64,000 bases of DNA from the IMG/VR virus record IMGVR_UViG_3300010391_000021, positions 1-64,000 of that record. One strand, written 5' to 3'. Source of the stretch: a virus. Both the position numbers and the translations under genes were made by a program. Shown here piece after piece: positions 7,896 to 15,958 of the stretch; position 1 is the first letter of the stretch, and each line of letters starts with the position of its first letter. Under the pieces are notes generated by a model. The model did not search any database and had not been told where the DNA came from. It worked only from the letters and a program-made list of their open reading frames with translations.

Positions 7896-8551
7896 CCGTC
7901 GCACTACTTCTGATCGCCACAAGTGAACGATATTGGCAGTATATTAACCCATTAATTGAGTCGGCAAAGAAATTTTTTGTTCCCCATGAAACTTTACTTT
8001 TTACAGATAGTCATAAAAGTTATGGGGCCGATTACCAAGCATACGAGAAAAATCTCGGGTATCCGCAAGCTACATTAAAAAGGTATCACACGTTTCTTGG
8101 AATTCGCGATCTGTTAGAGCACGATTTCAATTACGTTTTTTACGTAGATATTGACGCAATTTTCGTAAGTCCGGTGGGTGATGAAGTATTCTCCAACGGA
8201 ATCACCGCGACTCTTCATCAGAACCAGAAAGTCGATACGCTGATTGAAACCGATCCACGCTCTACTGCGTATCTCCTAAAAGCAGATCAATATTTTTGTG
8301 GTGGATTTAATGGTGGAACAACCCCGGCATTTCTAAAAATGGCCGAGACGATCAGTAGGAACGTGGACATAGATGAATCGCGGGGCGTGCTTGCAAAGTG
8401 GCACGATGAGTCGCATTTGAACCGCTATCTGTCTGATAATCCTCCGTCTAAAGTTTTGTCATCCGATTACTGCTACCCCGAACCAGAACTTCATAAACCC
8501 TGCAATCCTAAGATTGTGTGTTTGGATAAAAGTTTGCGAGGCGGGCGTTGA
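7892..8551 (+). CDS. Glycosyltransferase family 6 (ABO-type)
   Basis: A 219-residue enzyme resembling bacterial and phage GT6 proteins. It shows YVFYVDIDAIF (the DxD-equivalent region), CGGFNGGTTPAFLKM, and AKWHDESHLNRYL followed by PPSKVLSSDYCYPE, all characteristic of the family. GT6 enzymes add GalNAc or Gal in alpha-1,3 linkage, classically to a fucosylated galactose. The length fits compact bacterial members without a membrane anchor. A GT11 gene in the same operon could create the acceptor. Confidence 0.85.
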   Translation: MTVALLLIATSERYWQYINPLIESAKKFFVPHETLLFTDSHKSYGADYQAYEKNLGYPQATLKRYHTFLGIRDLLEHDFNYVFYVDIDAIFVSPVGDEVFSNGITATLHQNQKVDTLIETDPRSTAYLLKADQYFCGGFNGGTTPAFLKMAETISRNVDIDESRGVLAKWHDESHLNRYLSDNPPSKVLSSDYCYPEPELHKPCNPKIVCLDKSLRGGR

Positions 8552-9198
8552 AAGTTTCGGTCATTGTACCGCTGTACAACAAAGCGGAGTTCGTTGGACA
8601 AACCATCGAATCGGTTCTTGCACAAACCTACAAAAACTTTGAAGTAATAGTCGTAAACGACGGATCAACGGACGATTCGGAAAAGATAGCTGCAAAATAT
8701 CCAACCAAACTGTTGAATATCTCCAATCGCGGGATTGCCGGAGCAAGAAACGCCGGAGTTTTGAATTCAATAGGCGAAGCAATTCTTCCATTGGACGCGG
8801 ATGATTGGATCGACCCGACATATTTAGAAAAAACAGTTCCGATGATAAGATGCAATGTCGGATTTGTTTCAACCGACATGCAGAGATTTGGGATGCAGGA
8901 TCAATGCCTGCCCGCCAAGATTAAAACAGCGAAAGAAGCACTAGAATATAATGAAATTCCGGTTTGCTCTCTTATCCGCCGAGAAGCCTTCTTAGAAACG
9001 GGCGGGTACACCCCAAGAGTTCCAGGATATGAAGATTGGAACATGTGGGTTGAGATTTTGAAACGCGGCTGGAAAATGGCGGTAGTGAACGAGCCTCTAT
9101 TTCATTATCGCGTTCTTCTAAATGCCGCGAACGCAGAAGCCGACAAACGCCGAGAAGAATTTACGAAAATTATTCAAGACTTTCACAAAGATGTATGA
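8548..9198 (+). CDS. Glycosyltransferase family 2
   Basis: A 216-residue enzyme with textbook GT2 features. VSVIVPLYNKAEFVGQTIESVLAQTY at the start gives the nucleotide-binding fold, VVNDGSTDDS follows, PLDADDWIDP provides the DxD metal motif near residue 85, and GYEDWNMWVEI is the acceptor-side ED motif. Translation starts at TTG overlapping the previous stop. It probably extends the glycan. Confidence 0.9.
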   Translation: MKVSVIVPLYNKAEFVGQTIESVLAQTYKNFEVIVVNDGSTDDSEKIAAKYPTKLLNISNRGIAGARNAGVLNSIGEAILPLDADDWIDPTYLEKTVPMIRCNVGFVSTDMQRFGMQDQCLPAKIKTAKEALEYNEIPVCSLIRREAFLETGGYTPRVPGYEDWNMWVEILKRGWKMAVVNEPLFHYRVLLNAANAEADKRREEFTKIIQDFHKDV

Positions 9199-9374
9199 AA
9201 CCAAAACGAATTGGGAATTGGAGAAAAACGGCTCTGCTTCTTTATCGTAAATTGCAGGGCAATCGCTGTATTCGGTGCTCATTTCCCGTTGATATCCCGA
9301 AAGATGGGGTTTTGTATACAATACACGATTCCTTCGCACTTGCTCATCGGCGCAGATGCAAACCGATTCGATAA
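9195..9374 (+). CDS. Small basic protein with CxxC pair
   Basis: A 59-residue basic protein fitted between two genes, with ATGA overlap upstream and TAATG overlap downstream, which supports real translation. CIRCSFPV and a late cysteine suggest a small zinc-binding fold. No family was recognised. Confidence 0.55.
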   Translation: MKPKRIGNWRKTALLLYRKLQGNRCIRCSFPVDIPKDGVLYTIHDSFALAHRRRCKPIR

Positions 9375-10183
9375 TGAATATTGATAAAATCAGAGAATAC
9401 TGGAATCGCCGTCCATGTAACATCATGCACTCCGCAAAGGAAGTCGGAAGCAAAGAGTATTGCGATGAGACAGAGCGCAGAAAGTATTTTGTAGAACCGC
9501 ATATTCCGGCATTCGCGGAGTTTGAGAAATGGCGCGGCAAGAAGGTTCTTGAGATTGGTTGCGGGATCGGAACGGACACGGTAAACTTCGCCCGCGCAGG
9601 GGCGCAAGTAACGGCGATTGACTTGTCAGAAAAATCTATTGAAGTTGCCCGCAAACGTTCAGAAGTGAACAACCAAAATATTCGGTTTTATCAGGGCAAT
9701 GCCGAGAAACTTTATTGTACGGTTCCGCTTCAGTCTTTTGATTTGATCTACTCTTTTGGAGCGATTCACCATACGGTAAATCCCGAAAAAATACTGAAAC
9801 AGATTCGATTGTATTCAAGACCGTCTAGCACAATCAAGATTATGGTCTATCATAAGTTCTCTTGGAAGGTGTTGCGAATCCTTGTGATTTATGGAAAGTG
9901 CCAGTTTTGGAAACTCAAAGAACTGATTGCAAAGTATTCGGAAGCGGAAACCGGCTGTCCTGTTACACACGCCTATTCTCGGAAGTCTATCCGGAAGCTA
10001 ATGGAAGATTGCGGATTTAAGATACAGAAGATCGAAGTCGATCACATTTTTCCATACAGTATTCCTGAATACAAGCAATACGAATACAAGGTTGTTTGGT
10101 TCTTTCGTTGGATGCCAAAAGCGATGTTTCATTGGCTTGAGAAGAAACTCGGATGGCATCTCTTGGTAGAAGCGTGCCCATAG
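9374..10183 (+). CDS. SAM-dependent methyltransferase (Methyltransf_11 type)
   Basis: A 269-residue class I methyltransferase. KVLEIGCGIGTDTVNFARAG near residue 50 binds SAM, then AIDLSEKSIEVA and FDLIYSFGAIHHT. The C-terminal third, with YSRKSIRKLMEDCGF, is usual for small-molecule or glycan methyltransferases. ATG 9374 shares bases with the stop of the small gene before it. The exact substrate is unknown. Confidence 0.8.
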   Translation: MNIDKIREYWNRRPCNIMHSAKEVGSKEYCDETERRKYFVEPHIPAFAEFEKWRGKKVLEIGCGIGTDTVNFARAGAQVTAIDLSEKSIEVARKRSEVNNQNIRFYQGNAEKLYCTVPLQSFDLIYSFGAIHHTVNPEKILKQIRLYSRPSSTIKIMVYHKFSWKVLRILVIYGKCQFWKLKELIAKYSEAETGCPVTHAYSRKSIRKLMEDCGFKIQKIEVDHIFPYSIPEYKQYEYKVVWFFRWMPKAMFHWLEKKLGWHLLVEACP

Positions 10184-10236
10184 GCGGAGGGGTTTACCAA
10201 GCCAAACGAAACACGCACACAATTCAGTATTATAAT

Positions 10237-11550
10237 ATGTCTGTAAATAAGTTAAAAGAAACTTTGAGTAATCTAAACCAAGACTTTAAAAATGCAGAAT
10301 GTCCGGCAGACGCGAGTATCACCAAGATTCACATTAATCTTTGCGGACAAGTATTAAAAAAGAAAATGAGCGACATCTCCGTAATCGGATTAGGCAAACT
10401 CGGAAGTCCAATGGTCTCCTGCTTGGCTTCGAGAGGATTCAAAGTAATCGGAGTCGATGTAGATAAGACAAAAGTAGATGCAATAAATAACCGCATCGCA
10501 CCTGTTTCAGAAACCGGACTTCAAGACCTTTTGCAATACGGAGATTATTCAGCTACACAAGACATCGAACAAGCGGTTTTAGAAACAAGCATTACGTTTA
10601 TAATTGTAGCAACCCCTAGTGGAGCAGACGGAAAGTTTTCCTTAGAATACGTATTGCCTGTTTGCGAAAAAATAGGAAACTCCCTCCGCAAAAAAGACTC
10701 CTTTCACGTAGTTGTGATAACAAGTACGGTTATGCCAGGGGACTGTGACGGCCCGATTCTTGAAACATTAGAAAAAACAAGTGGACTAAAATGTGGAGAA
10801 GGATTCGGACTTTGCTACAATCCCGAATTCATAGCTCTCGGTAGCGTGATAAGAGATTTTCTAAACCCAGATTTCTTGCTTTTAGGAACGTCCGATCCTT
10901 TATCAGAATGCCGAGTCCGGCAAGTATACGAAAAAGTTTGTCCCAACGCCCCGATCAAAAGCATGAGTCGGATCAATGCTGAACTCACCAAGCTAGCGGT
11001 TAATACGTTTCTCTGTACTAAAATCAGCTACGGGAACATGCTATCCCGAATATGCCAGAACATACCGGGCGCGGATTGCGATGTTGTTTCAAACGCGGTT
11101 GGATCGGATAGCCGTATCGGAAGCAAATGTCTGAAGGGAGGGGTCAGTTATGGCGGCCCCTGTTTGCCCCGCGATACAAAAGCAATGGCGACTTTGGGAC
11201 AAAGTTTTCCTCTCGTTGTAGACGCTTTTAATCGACATCAAATTACTTGGTTGGCTGATTTTGTTCAACAGAGGGCAAAAGGCTCTGTAACAATTTTAGG
11301 GTTGTCCTATAAAATCGGAACCGATATAACAGAAGAATCTCCGGGACTGTTGTTACAGCAGGAATTAGAAACGCGCAATGTATTATTGGCTCGAACATAT
11401 TTAGGAGACACTATTGTAGTTGTTCAGCCCTGTCCAGAATACAAAGAATTTGACTATTCGGGTAAAACTGTGATAGACTGTTGGAGGTTTTTGAAATATC
11501 TCCAAAATGATCCGTCAGTTGTTTATATTCCTTTAGGAATTGGTAAGTGA
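10237..11550 (+). CDS. UDP-glucose/GDP-mannose dehydrogenase family protein
   Basis: The enzyme body begins ISVIGLGKLGSPM (Rossmann glycine motif). It continues with YNPEFIALGS, the central LTKLAVNTFLCTKISYGN helix and GGVSYGGPCLPRDTKA, which holds the catalytic cysteine. It would oxidise a nucleotide sugar to the uronic acid using NAD. ATG 10237 gives a 43-residue N-terminal extension not usual in the family; ATG 10366 would give the standard start. TATAAT directly precedes 10237. Confidence 0.8.
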   Translation: MSVNKLKETLSNLNQDFKNAECPADASITKIHINLCGQVLKKKMSDISVIGLGKLGSPMVSCLASRGFKVIGVDVDKTKVDAINNRIAPVSETGLQDLLQYGDYSATQDIEQAVLETSITFIIVATPSGADGKFSLEYVLPVCEKIGNSLRKKDSFHVVVITSTVMPGDCDGPILETLEKTSGLKCGEGFGLCYNPEFIALGSVIRDFLNPDFLLLGTSDPLSECRVRQVYEKVCPNAPIKSMSRINAELTKLAVNTFLCTKISYGNMLSRICQNIPGADCDVVSNAVGSDSRIGSKCLKGGVSYGGPCLPRDTKAMATLGQSFPLVVDAFNRHQITWLADFVQQRAKGSVTILGLSYKIGTDITEESPGLLLQQELETRNVLLARTYLGDTIVVVQPCPEYKEFDYSGKTVIDCWRFLKYLQNDPSVVYIPLGIGK

Positions 11551-12036
11551 ATGCCAAGAATATATACAAGAAAATCTATACCTACAGAAAAAGCGTGTAA
11601 AACCTGCCACAATCTTTTTTCCATTGAGAACTACAGGCAAGTTACACAACCATCTCCTGCCGGAAAGAATCCATACGTTTATCGCAGGCCCAATTGCAAA
11701 GAGTGCGAAAGCCTTATCAGCAAAAAGAAACAAAGTCTCATAAGAACACCCGAAAGAACAAAAAGGATTCATCTCAAACAATATTTCAACTTGACCACAG
11801 AAGAGTGGAATTTCATTTTTGCTTGTCAAGGTAAAAAATGTGCGATCTGCGGAATTCAAGAGAAAATTGGTCGTGGTTGGTGTACCGATCACGATCATAA
11901 GACCGGAAAAGTGAGAGGAATTTTGTGCTGTAATTGCAATTTGATGATTGGACTTGCAAAGGACAGAAAACAAGTTTTAACTAACTCAATTTCTTATTTG
12001 GAAGATTTCGAAAAACCGCTCATTCAAGTAATCTGA
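11551..12036 (+). CDS. Recombination endonuclease VII family protein
   Basis: A 161-residue protein with two zinc CxxC pairs (CKTCHNLF and CAICG) and the endonuclease VII core WCTDHDHKTGKVRGILCCNCN. Relatives resolve DNA branches (T4 gp49) or act as freestanding homing nucleases. Two further copies occur in this window (29276 and 58184). It abuts the dehydrogenase and overlaps the next gene by one base. A mobile insertion into the glycan operon is likely. Confidence 0.85.
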   Translation: MPRIYTRKSIPTEKACKTCHNLFSIENYRQVTQPSPAGKNPYVYRRPNCKECESLISKKKQSLIRTPERTKRIHLKQYFNLTTEEWNFIFACQGKKCAICGIQEKIGRGWCTDHDHKTGKVRGILCCNCNLMIGLAKDRKQVLTNSISYLEDFEKPLIQVI

Positions 12037-12692
12037 TGACGCCAAAACGTTTAATCGCGTGTATCTCGTGCCATTCGTATGTTTATCCTAAACACGATCA
12101 AGGCGGGGCGCATCACAACGGCCCAAACGAATCCCGGTCAAAGGCAATTAGAGAAACTTGGTTTCGAACGTGGAAACTGAAGTATAGCGATCAGATCGAT
12201 TTGAAGTTTTTTCTCGGTCGGTCGGCAAGCGTTCCTCGCGAAGATGAAGTTTTTTTAGATTGCGCGGACGATTACTACAGTCTTCCCCGCAAAGTTCAAA
12301 AAATGTTTGAATGGGCGGCAGAGCGCGACTACGATCAAGTAGCTAAGATTGATGATGATGTTTGGCTGTGGGTAGATCGCCTACTAAGCAATTTAGACAA
12401 CACGGACTATAAAGGATTCGTTCTTGAATCCGCAGATGGGAAATACACAAGCGGTACGGCGTATTGGTTGAGCAACAAAGCGATGAAGATTATCGCGGCG
12501 GCTCCTTGGAACCCTACCGATTGGGCGGAGGATAAATGGGTCGGAAAAGTTCTTGCAGAACACGGCATCTTTCCCGTTCACGATGAGCGGTTTCAATGCT
12601 GCCATTGTAAGCAATGCAAAATCCGGTATCCCGAATCGGACAGGATTTCAACTCACACCGTTGATCCAAAAGAAATGTATGTCCGCGTATGA
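12036..12692 (+). CDS. Glycosyltransferase family 31-like (galactosyltransferase)
   Basis: A 218-residue protein. RSKAIRETWFRTW is the GT31 entry motif, KFFLG follows, YDQVAKIDDDVWL contains the DDD metal motif near residue 110, and DWAEDKWVGKVLAEHG is the ED(V)xVG motif. GT31 enzymes usually add galactose or GlcNAc in beta-1,3 linkage. It could build the acceptor for the GT11 and GT6 enzymes. Confidence 0.7.
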   Translation: MTPKRLIACISCHSYVYPKHDQGGAHHNGPNESRSKAIRETWFRTWKLKYSDQIDLKFFLGRSASVPREDEVFLDCADDYYSLPRKVQKMFEWAAERDYDQVAKIDDDVWLWVDRLLSNLDNTDYKGFVLESADGKYTSGTAYWLSNKAMKIIAAAPWNPTDWAEDKWVGKVLAEHGIFPVHDERFQCCHCKQCKIRYPESDRISTHTVDPKEMYVRV

Positions 12693-13086
12693 TCTCTTTT
12701 TCGATGGTGGGTTCAAAAACAAGATAGCATCTTTTGGCTTTGTTCTGTTTCTTGATAGCAAAGAAATCGACAGAGGATGGGGGGTGATCGGTCAAGGAAG
12801 TTACATGACTGAGACTGTTGCGGAGTATTACGGTCTTTCGGCGGGATTAGATTCATTTGTGCGGCACGTTGATCGGCCTTGTTCGGTTCTGAACGTTTAC
12901 GGCGATTCCGCCCACGTAATTGGACAGGTTAAAAAAATCGGAAAGCCGCGCCATCATTTGCAGGAACTTCAAGTTATAGAATTCAAGCTAAATCAGATCA
13001 AACAGACGACCCGAGTGAGTATTTCCTGGGTGCCTCGCGAAAAAAATAAAATCGCAAACGATTTAGCTAAAAAGTTACGACTATGA
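12679..13086 (+). CDS. RNase H-like protein
   Basis: A 135-residue protein of the RNase HI/RVT_3 type. LFFDGGFKNKIASFGFVL gives the first acidic strand, ETVAEYYGLSAGLDS the glutamate helix, VYGDSAHVIGQV the third aspartate, and WVPREKNKIANDLAKK the final histidine/aspartate region. It may remove RNA primers or process hybrids. The start overlaps the previous gene by 14 bases. It carries one copy of the 14-bp dyad motif. Confidence 0.75.
   Translation: MSAYDLFFDGGFKNKIASFGFVLFLDSKEIDRGWGVIGQGSYMTETVAEYYGLSAGLDSFVRHVDRPCSVLNVYGDSAHVIGQVKKIGKPRHHLQELQVIEFKLNQIKQTTRVSISWVPREKNKIANDLAKKLRL
12881..12894 (+). repeat. 14-bp dyad motif copy 1
   Basis: GTTCGGTTCTGAAC matches the consensus GTYCRG-WW-CYGRAC and lies inside the RNase H-like gene. 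Confidence 0.8.
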
Positions 13087-13087
13087 T

Positions 13088-13123
13088 TCTAATCTATCCG
13101 GCTTGCTAACCGCATAACCGGAT
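13088..13123 (+). promoter_or_regulatory. Leader with hairpin and CTAATCTAT box
   Basis: CTAATCTAT at 13089-13097 resembles the box found before other late genes. ATCCGG (13096-13101) can pair with CCGGAT (13118-13123). AAAAAAGGA follows as ribosome binding site for the gene at 13141. It may be a late promoter and leader; there is no U-tract, so a terminator is less likely. Confidence 0.35.
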
Positions 13124-13140
13124 TAAAAAAGGAATAAAAT

Positions 13141-13758
13141 ATGGCTATTGTTGTTGCTCAAGCTCCTGTTGCGTTCGCCGCAACTCTTACAACTGTTACT
13201 GGAACCAGTCAACAGATTTTTCAGGTTAGCACTGCCGGTGTCACGGCGGGTCTAACAGCTGGTAATCTTTATTTGGACTCTCCTTCTTCCAACCTTCTGA
13301 ATGGTCGTAGATTCAGAGTAACGGCGGGTGGGTGGATTCTGGCTCACGGCGCTACCCAGACTGTGGCCCCAGAGCTTCAAATTTTCCCGTGGAATACCAG
13401 CGTTGCTGGTGCTAAAACCGCAAGCGGAACCGCCACTATTACGGCTGGCGCTTCGGGAGCATTGACTTCTGGAACTTATTACAATTTCCTAATCAGCCAA
13501 GAGTTCTTGGGAACGGCTACACAGGATACTGTGACCTGTTTTCCAGCAACGGTTTATGTAGGAACAGCGGCTATTAGTGTTACGGTAGGAGCGTCTGTGA
13601 CTGTCGATTTCAGTACAGCATCGCAAACTATGCCCATTACTGGCATCAATTCCTCTACTGATTATCCTCTGGCGTCGTTTGCGGTATCATTCGCGAATAG
13701 CGTTGCGGATACTGTTGAAACGGCGGCATTGACCACCTTTGTACTTGAAGTGGTCTAA
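13141..13758 (+). CDS. Putative virion structural protein
   Basis: A 205-residue protein rich in alanine, threonine, glycine and valine with almost no lysine, as in capsid decoration or tail proteins. The first residues look hydrophobic (IVVAQAPVAFAA). It has its own leader and a good ribosome binding site, implying strong expression. No family was recognised; it resembles the protein at 27349 only in composition. Confidence 0.5.
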   Translation: MAIVVAQAPVAFAATLTTVTGTSQQIFQVSTAGVTAGLTAGNLYLDSPSSNLLNGRRFRVTAGGWILAHGATQTVAPELQIFPWNTSVAGAKTASGTATITAGASGALTSGTYYNFLISQEFLGTATQDTVTCFPATVYVGTAAISVTVGASVTVDFSTASQTMPITGINSSTDYPLASFAVSFANSVADTVETAALTTFVLEVV

Positions 13759-13774
13759 TCTGAAATAGGTACGC

Positions 13775-14176
13775 ATGATTCCTACGAATCTAGATGAAAA
13801 GCAGGCAGAACTCTTGATTAAGAACCAAGAGAAACGCGCTGCTCAGAATAGTAAAAACGCCTCGGGTCCGCGAAAGAAGGCCAACCAGCCAACTGAGCGG
13901 ACCAGGCGTTCTGCTATTCCGGGTCTTATTATAAAAATCAGAGACCCCAAGACCTCGGCACGAGACGCCTCGTATCTTGTTTATCAAATTGATTGTATAA
14001 AAAAGAAGAAAGATTTTTTGACATATTGCGAGTTTTTTAAACAGTATCAACCGAAAGAAGATGAATCTAATGAGAATGTGCCGCGAGACTTTCGAATCAA
14101 AGAAATGGCCGCCCCGAATAATCAGGTGGAAGAACATCTACGGCAAGCCGAGTCACCTTATGGTCTCGGAAAATAG
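13775..14176 (+). CDS. Hypothetical basic protein
   Basis: A 133-residue protein with a basic, helical first half, a middle stretch (SYLVYQIDCIKKKKDFLTYCEFF) and an acidic C-terminus. It could bind DNA, and a terminase accessory role is possible from its position ahead of the packaging genes, but no signature was recognised. The end overlaps the next gene. Confidence 0.5.
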   Translation: MIPTNLDEKQAELLIKNQEKRAAQNSKNASGPRKKANQPTERTRRSAIPGLIIKIRDPKTSARDASYLVYQIDCIKKKKDFLTYCEFFKQYQPKEDESNENVPRDFRIKEMAAPNNQVEEHLRQAESPYGLGK

Positions 14177-14342
14177 GGTCTATTGCTCTTTGTGCGAGAC
14201 TCTGTTGTTCAATTTCGAACCGGAGGTTTTGGAGAGTTTCTACAAAGACCACATCCATCCGGCCCCGCATAAATTGGGAAAAGTCTACCCTTGGATAGAG
14301 GAAGAATCGGTCGATCCGCTGAACGGACGTTGCATAAATTAG
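14160..14342 (+). CDS. Small CxxC protein
   Basis: A 60-residue protein beginning inside the end of the previous gene. CSLC near the start plus later histidines (DHIHPAPH) and a cysteine suggest a zinc-binding or HNH-like remnant. No complete HNH motif is present. Function unknown. Confidence 0.5.
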   Translation: MVSENRVYCSLCETLLFNFEPEVLESFYKDHIHPAPHKLGKVYPWIEEESVDPLNGRCIN

Positions 14343-14351
14343 GGGGATGCC

Positions 14352-14720
14352 GTGACTTCTGACAGAACCCTAAAACGCTGGTATCGGAAAATCAATAAGA
14401 AGTTTTTCTATAACGAACTTACTAATAAAGTTTGCGTGCAATGGGGAGACGAGCAAGACGATTTTGCTTACGAAGAGATAGAAAATTGTTATGGATTCGC
14501 TGATCGCGGTTACGGTCGCCACGAATATATAATTATTTTGAATCGTGAAAAATGCTCTGATGCCCTTAGCACATTGGGCACTTTGATTCACGAAATGATC
14601 CACCTTGCAACCGGACTTCGCGACAACCACGGGCCTGTGTTTGAGGCTTGGAGACAGAAATTAGGGGATCGCGGCATTTTCAAGAAACACGCCTTGCGCC
14701 GCAACGCAACAATTTTCTAA
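14352..14720 (+). CDS. SprT-like metallopeptidase domain protein
   Basis: A 122-residue protein with the SprT opening (LKRWYRKINKKFFYNEL) and TLIHEMIHLATGL, giving HExxH near residue 81, followed by HGPVFEAW with a third histidine. It is a paralogue of the protein at 330, with the fuller motif set. Starts at GTG. Its stop overlaps the next ATG. It probably acts on protein-DNA complexes; this is inferred from the family. Confidence 0.75.
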   Translation: MTSDRTLKRWYRKINKKFFYNELTNKVCVQWGDEQDDFAYEEIENCYGFADRGYGRHEYIIILNREKCSDALSTLGTLIHEMIHLATGLRDNHGPVFEAWRQKLGDRGIFKKHALRRNATIF

Positions 14721-14998
14721 TGTTAGATGATTACAAAATCGGAGAACCTTGGCATTGTAGCAGTTGTGGTTTTTTCATGTTCAACCGGCGCTTCGTTGAT
14801 GGCGACTTTTACCCTGTCGAAGGCGCTCCGCAATCGAGATTTATCTCAACTAAATATCCGAGAGTCTGCTCAGTGTGTTTTGACCTTCATCTTATTTTAG
14901 ATACGTCCGATTATTGGAAAAGACTTGAAAGCACGAAGCGCGAAAACGAAAAGAAGAATAAGAGACTTTTTCCCGGTAAAAACTATTTTACAGCATGA
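14720..14998 (+). CDS. Zinc-ribbon-like small protein
   Basis: A 92-residue protein with two CxxC pairs (WHCSSCGFFMFNRRF and VCSVCFDL) about 35 residues apart, as in a zinc ribbon, and a lysine-rich tail. The ATG at 14720 shares a base with the previous stop. Overlapping ends show it is part of the same transcript. Function unknown. Confidence 0.6.
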   Translation: MLDDYKIGEPWHCSSCGFFMFNRRFVDGDFYPVEGAPQSRFISTKYPRVCSVCFDLHLILDTSDYWKRLESTKRENEKKNKRLFPGKNYFTA

Positions 14999-15006
14999 GG
15001 GATTGT

Positions 15007-15780
15007 ATGAAGTCTTTCGCGATTTTCTTTGTATTGCTAATTGCCAGTCTTGCCGCCGCACAGACATCTAAAACCGATGTTGAGTACATAAATGATGTTC
15101 TGTACCCCGCCACAACCTTGCTTTATTCTCAGGATTCCGAAGGCGGAATGAGAATGCGCTGTACGGCGACCGCAATTGAGAAAAATAAAACTGGATACGT
15201 ATTTGTAACTGCCGCGCATTGTGCGTGCGAAGACGACACGGATCGTCATACGGTATCCCCCGAAAAAGCCTTCTTTTTCATCACACCGGACGAGCAAGAT
15301 AGCAAGACGTTCCTGAAAGCTCAAGCAGTTGGCTGCGGTTATCGTCACAAAGGCGACGATTTCGCGCTGTTTCAGGTAGACACAAAGGCTGTTTTTCCAA
15401 TAGTAGCGTTGGGAAAAGACCCGTCTGTTATTGAATCGGTTGTGAACATTGCAAGTCCTTTGGGTCTGGGAAAGCAAGTCTTTTTGGGCAGCGTATCGGC
15501 TCCTGCGTTAGACCGCCCCGTGGTTGAAGGGGATATCAACTGGACCGGAGTTGTCCTGCTTCAGATGTTCGGAGTAAATGGCGGGTCTAGTGGTAGCGCA
15601 GTTGTTTGCTTGGACCAACATGCTATTTGCGGTTTCGTAGTCGGCTCTATCGGCCAGACAACCATGACGGCGATGCCCGTCAGCCGACTGATTTTAGTTA
15701 GAGATGGGATAGCCAAAGGAACGTATAAAGCGTGGCAACCCGATATGGACAAACCGCCATCATCTGATGGGAAGAAATAA
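15007..15780 (+). CDS. Secreted trypsin-like serine protease
   Basis: A 257-residue protein. Residues 1-18 form a signal peptide ending at an Ala-x-Ala site. The S1-type triad is visible: TAAHC with His at about 71, GDDFALF with Asp at about 118, and NGGSSGSAV with Ser at about 195. ATG 15007 is preferred over the ATG at 14995, which overlaps the previous stop, because GAGGG lies seven bases upstream. A signal peptide argues for action in the periplasm or outside the cell rather than as a prohead protease. Confidence 0.75.
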   Translation: MKSFAIFFVLLIASLAAAQTSKTDVEYINDVLYPATTLLYSQDSEGGMRMRCTATAIEKNKTGYVFVTAAHCACEDDTDRHTVSPEKAFFFITPDEQDSKTFLKAQAVGCGYRHKGDDFALFQVDTKAVFPIVALGKDPSVIESVVNIASPLGLGKQVFLGSVSAPALDRPVVEGDINWTGVVLLQMFGVNGGSSGSAVVCLDQHAICGFVVGSIGQTTMTAMPVSRLILVRDGIAKGTYKAWQPDMDKPPSSDGKK

Positions 15781-15920
15781 TGTATAAAATTATCGCATGG
15801 ATTCTGCTCGGCGCAGTATTGGCCCTAAGCGCAGAAATTCTGTATCAAAATAAAGTAATACAAAATCAAAGGACGACTATCGAGTTTCTTTTCTATACTT
15901 GCGAGGGTCAGGATCAGTGA
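15780..15920 (+). CDS. Small membrane protein
   Basis: A 46-residue protein whose ATG overlaps the protease stop (TAATG). One hydrophobic segment spans residues 4-19. The position and spanin-like layout (membrane segment followed by a polar helix) would also fit a lysis accessory protein, but nothing specific was recognised. Confidence 0.5.
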   Translation: MYKIIAWILLGAVLALSAEILYQNKVIQNQRTTIEFLFYTCEGQDQ

Positions 15921-15958
15921 GCGGAGAAGCAAATAACCGATTAAGCAGATACCTCTAA

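Noticed and set aside
13096-13123. Rho-independent terminator before the gene at 13141
   Set aside because: The six-bp hairpin is followed by A residues and a ribosome binding site rather than a U-tract on the plus strand.
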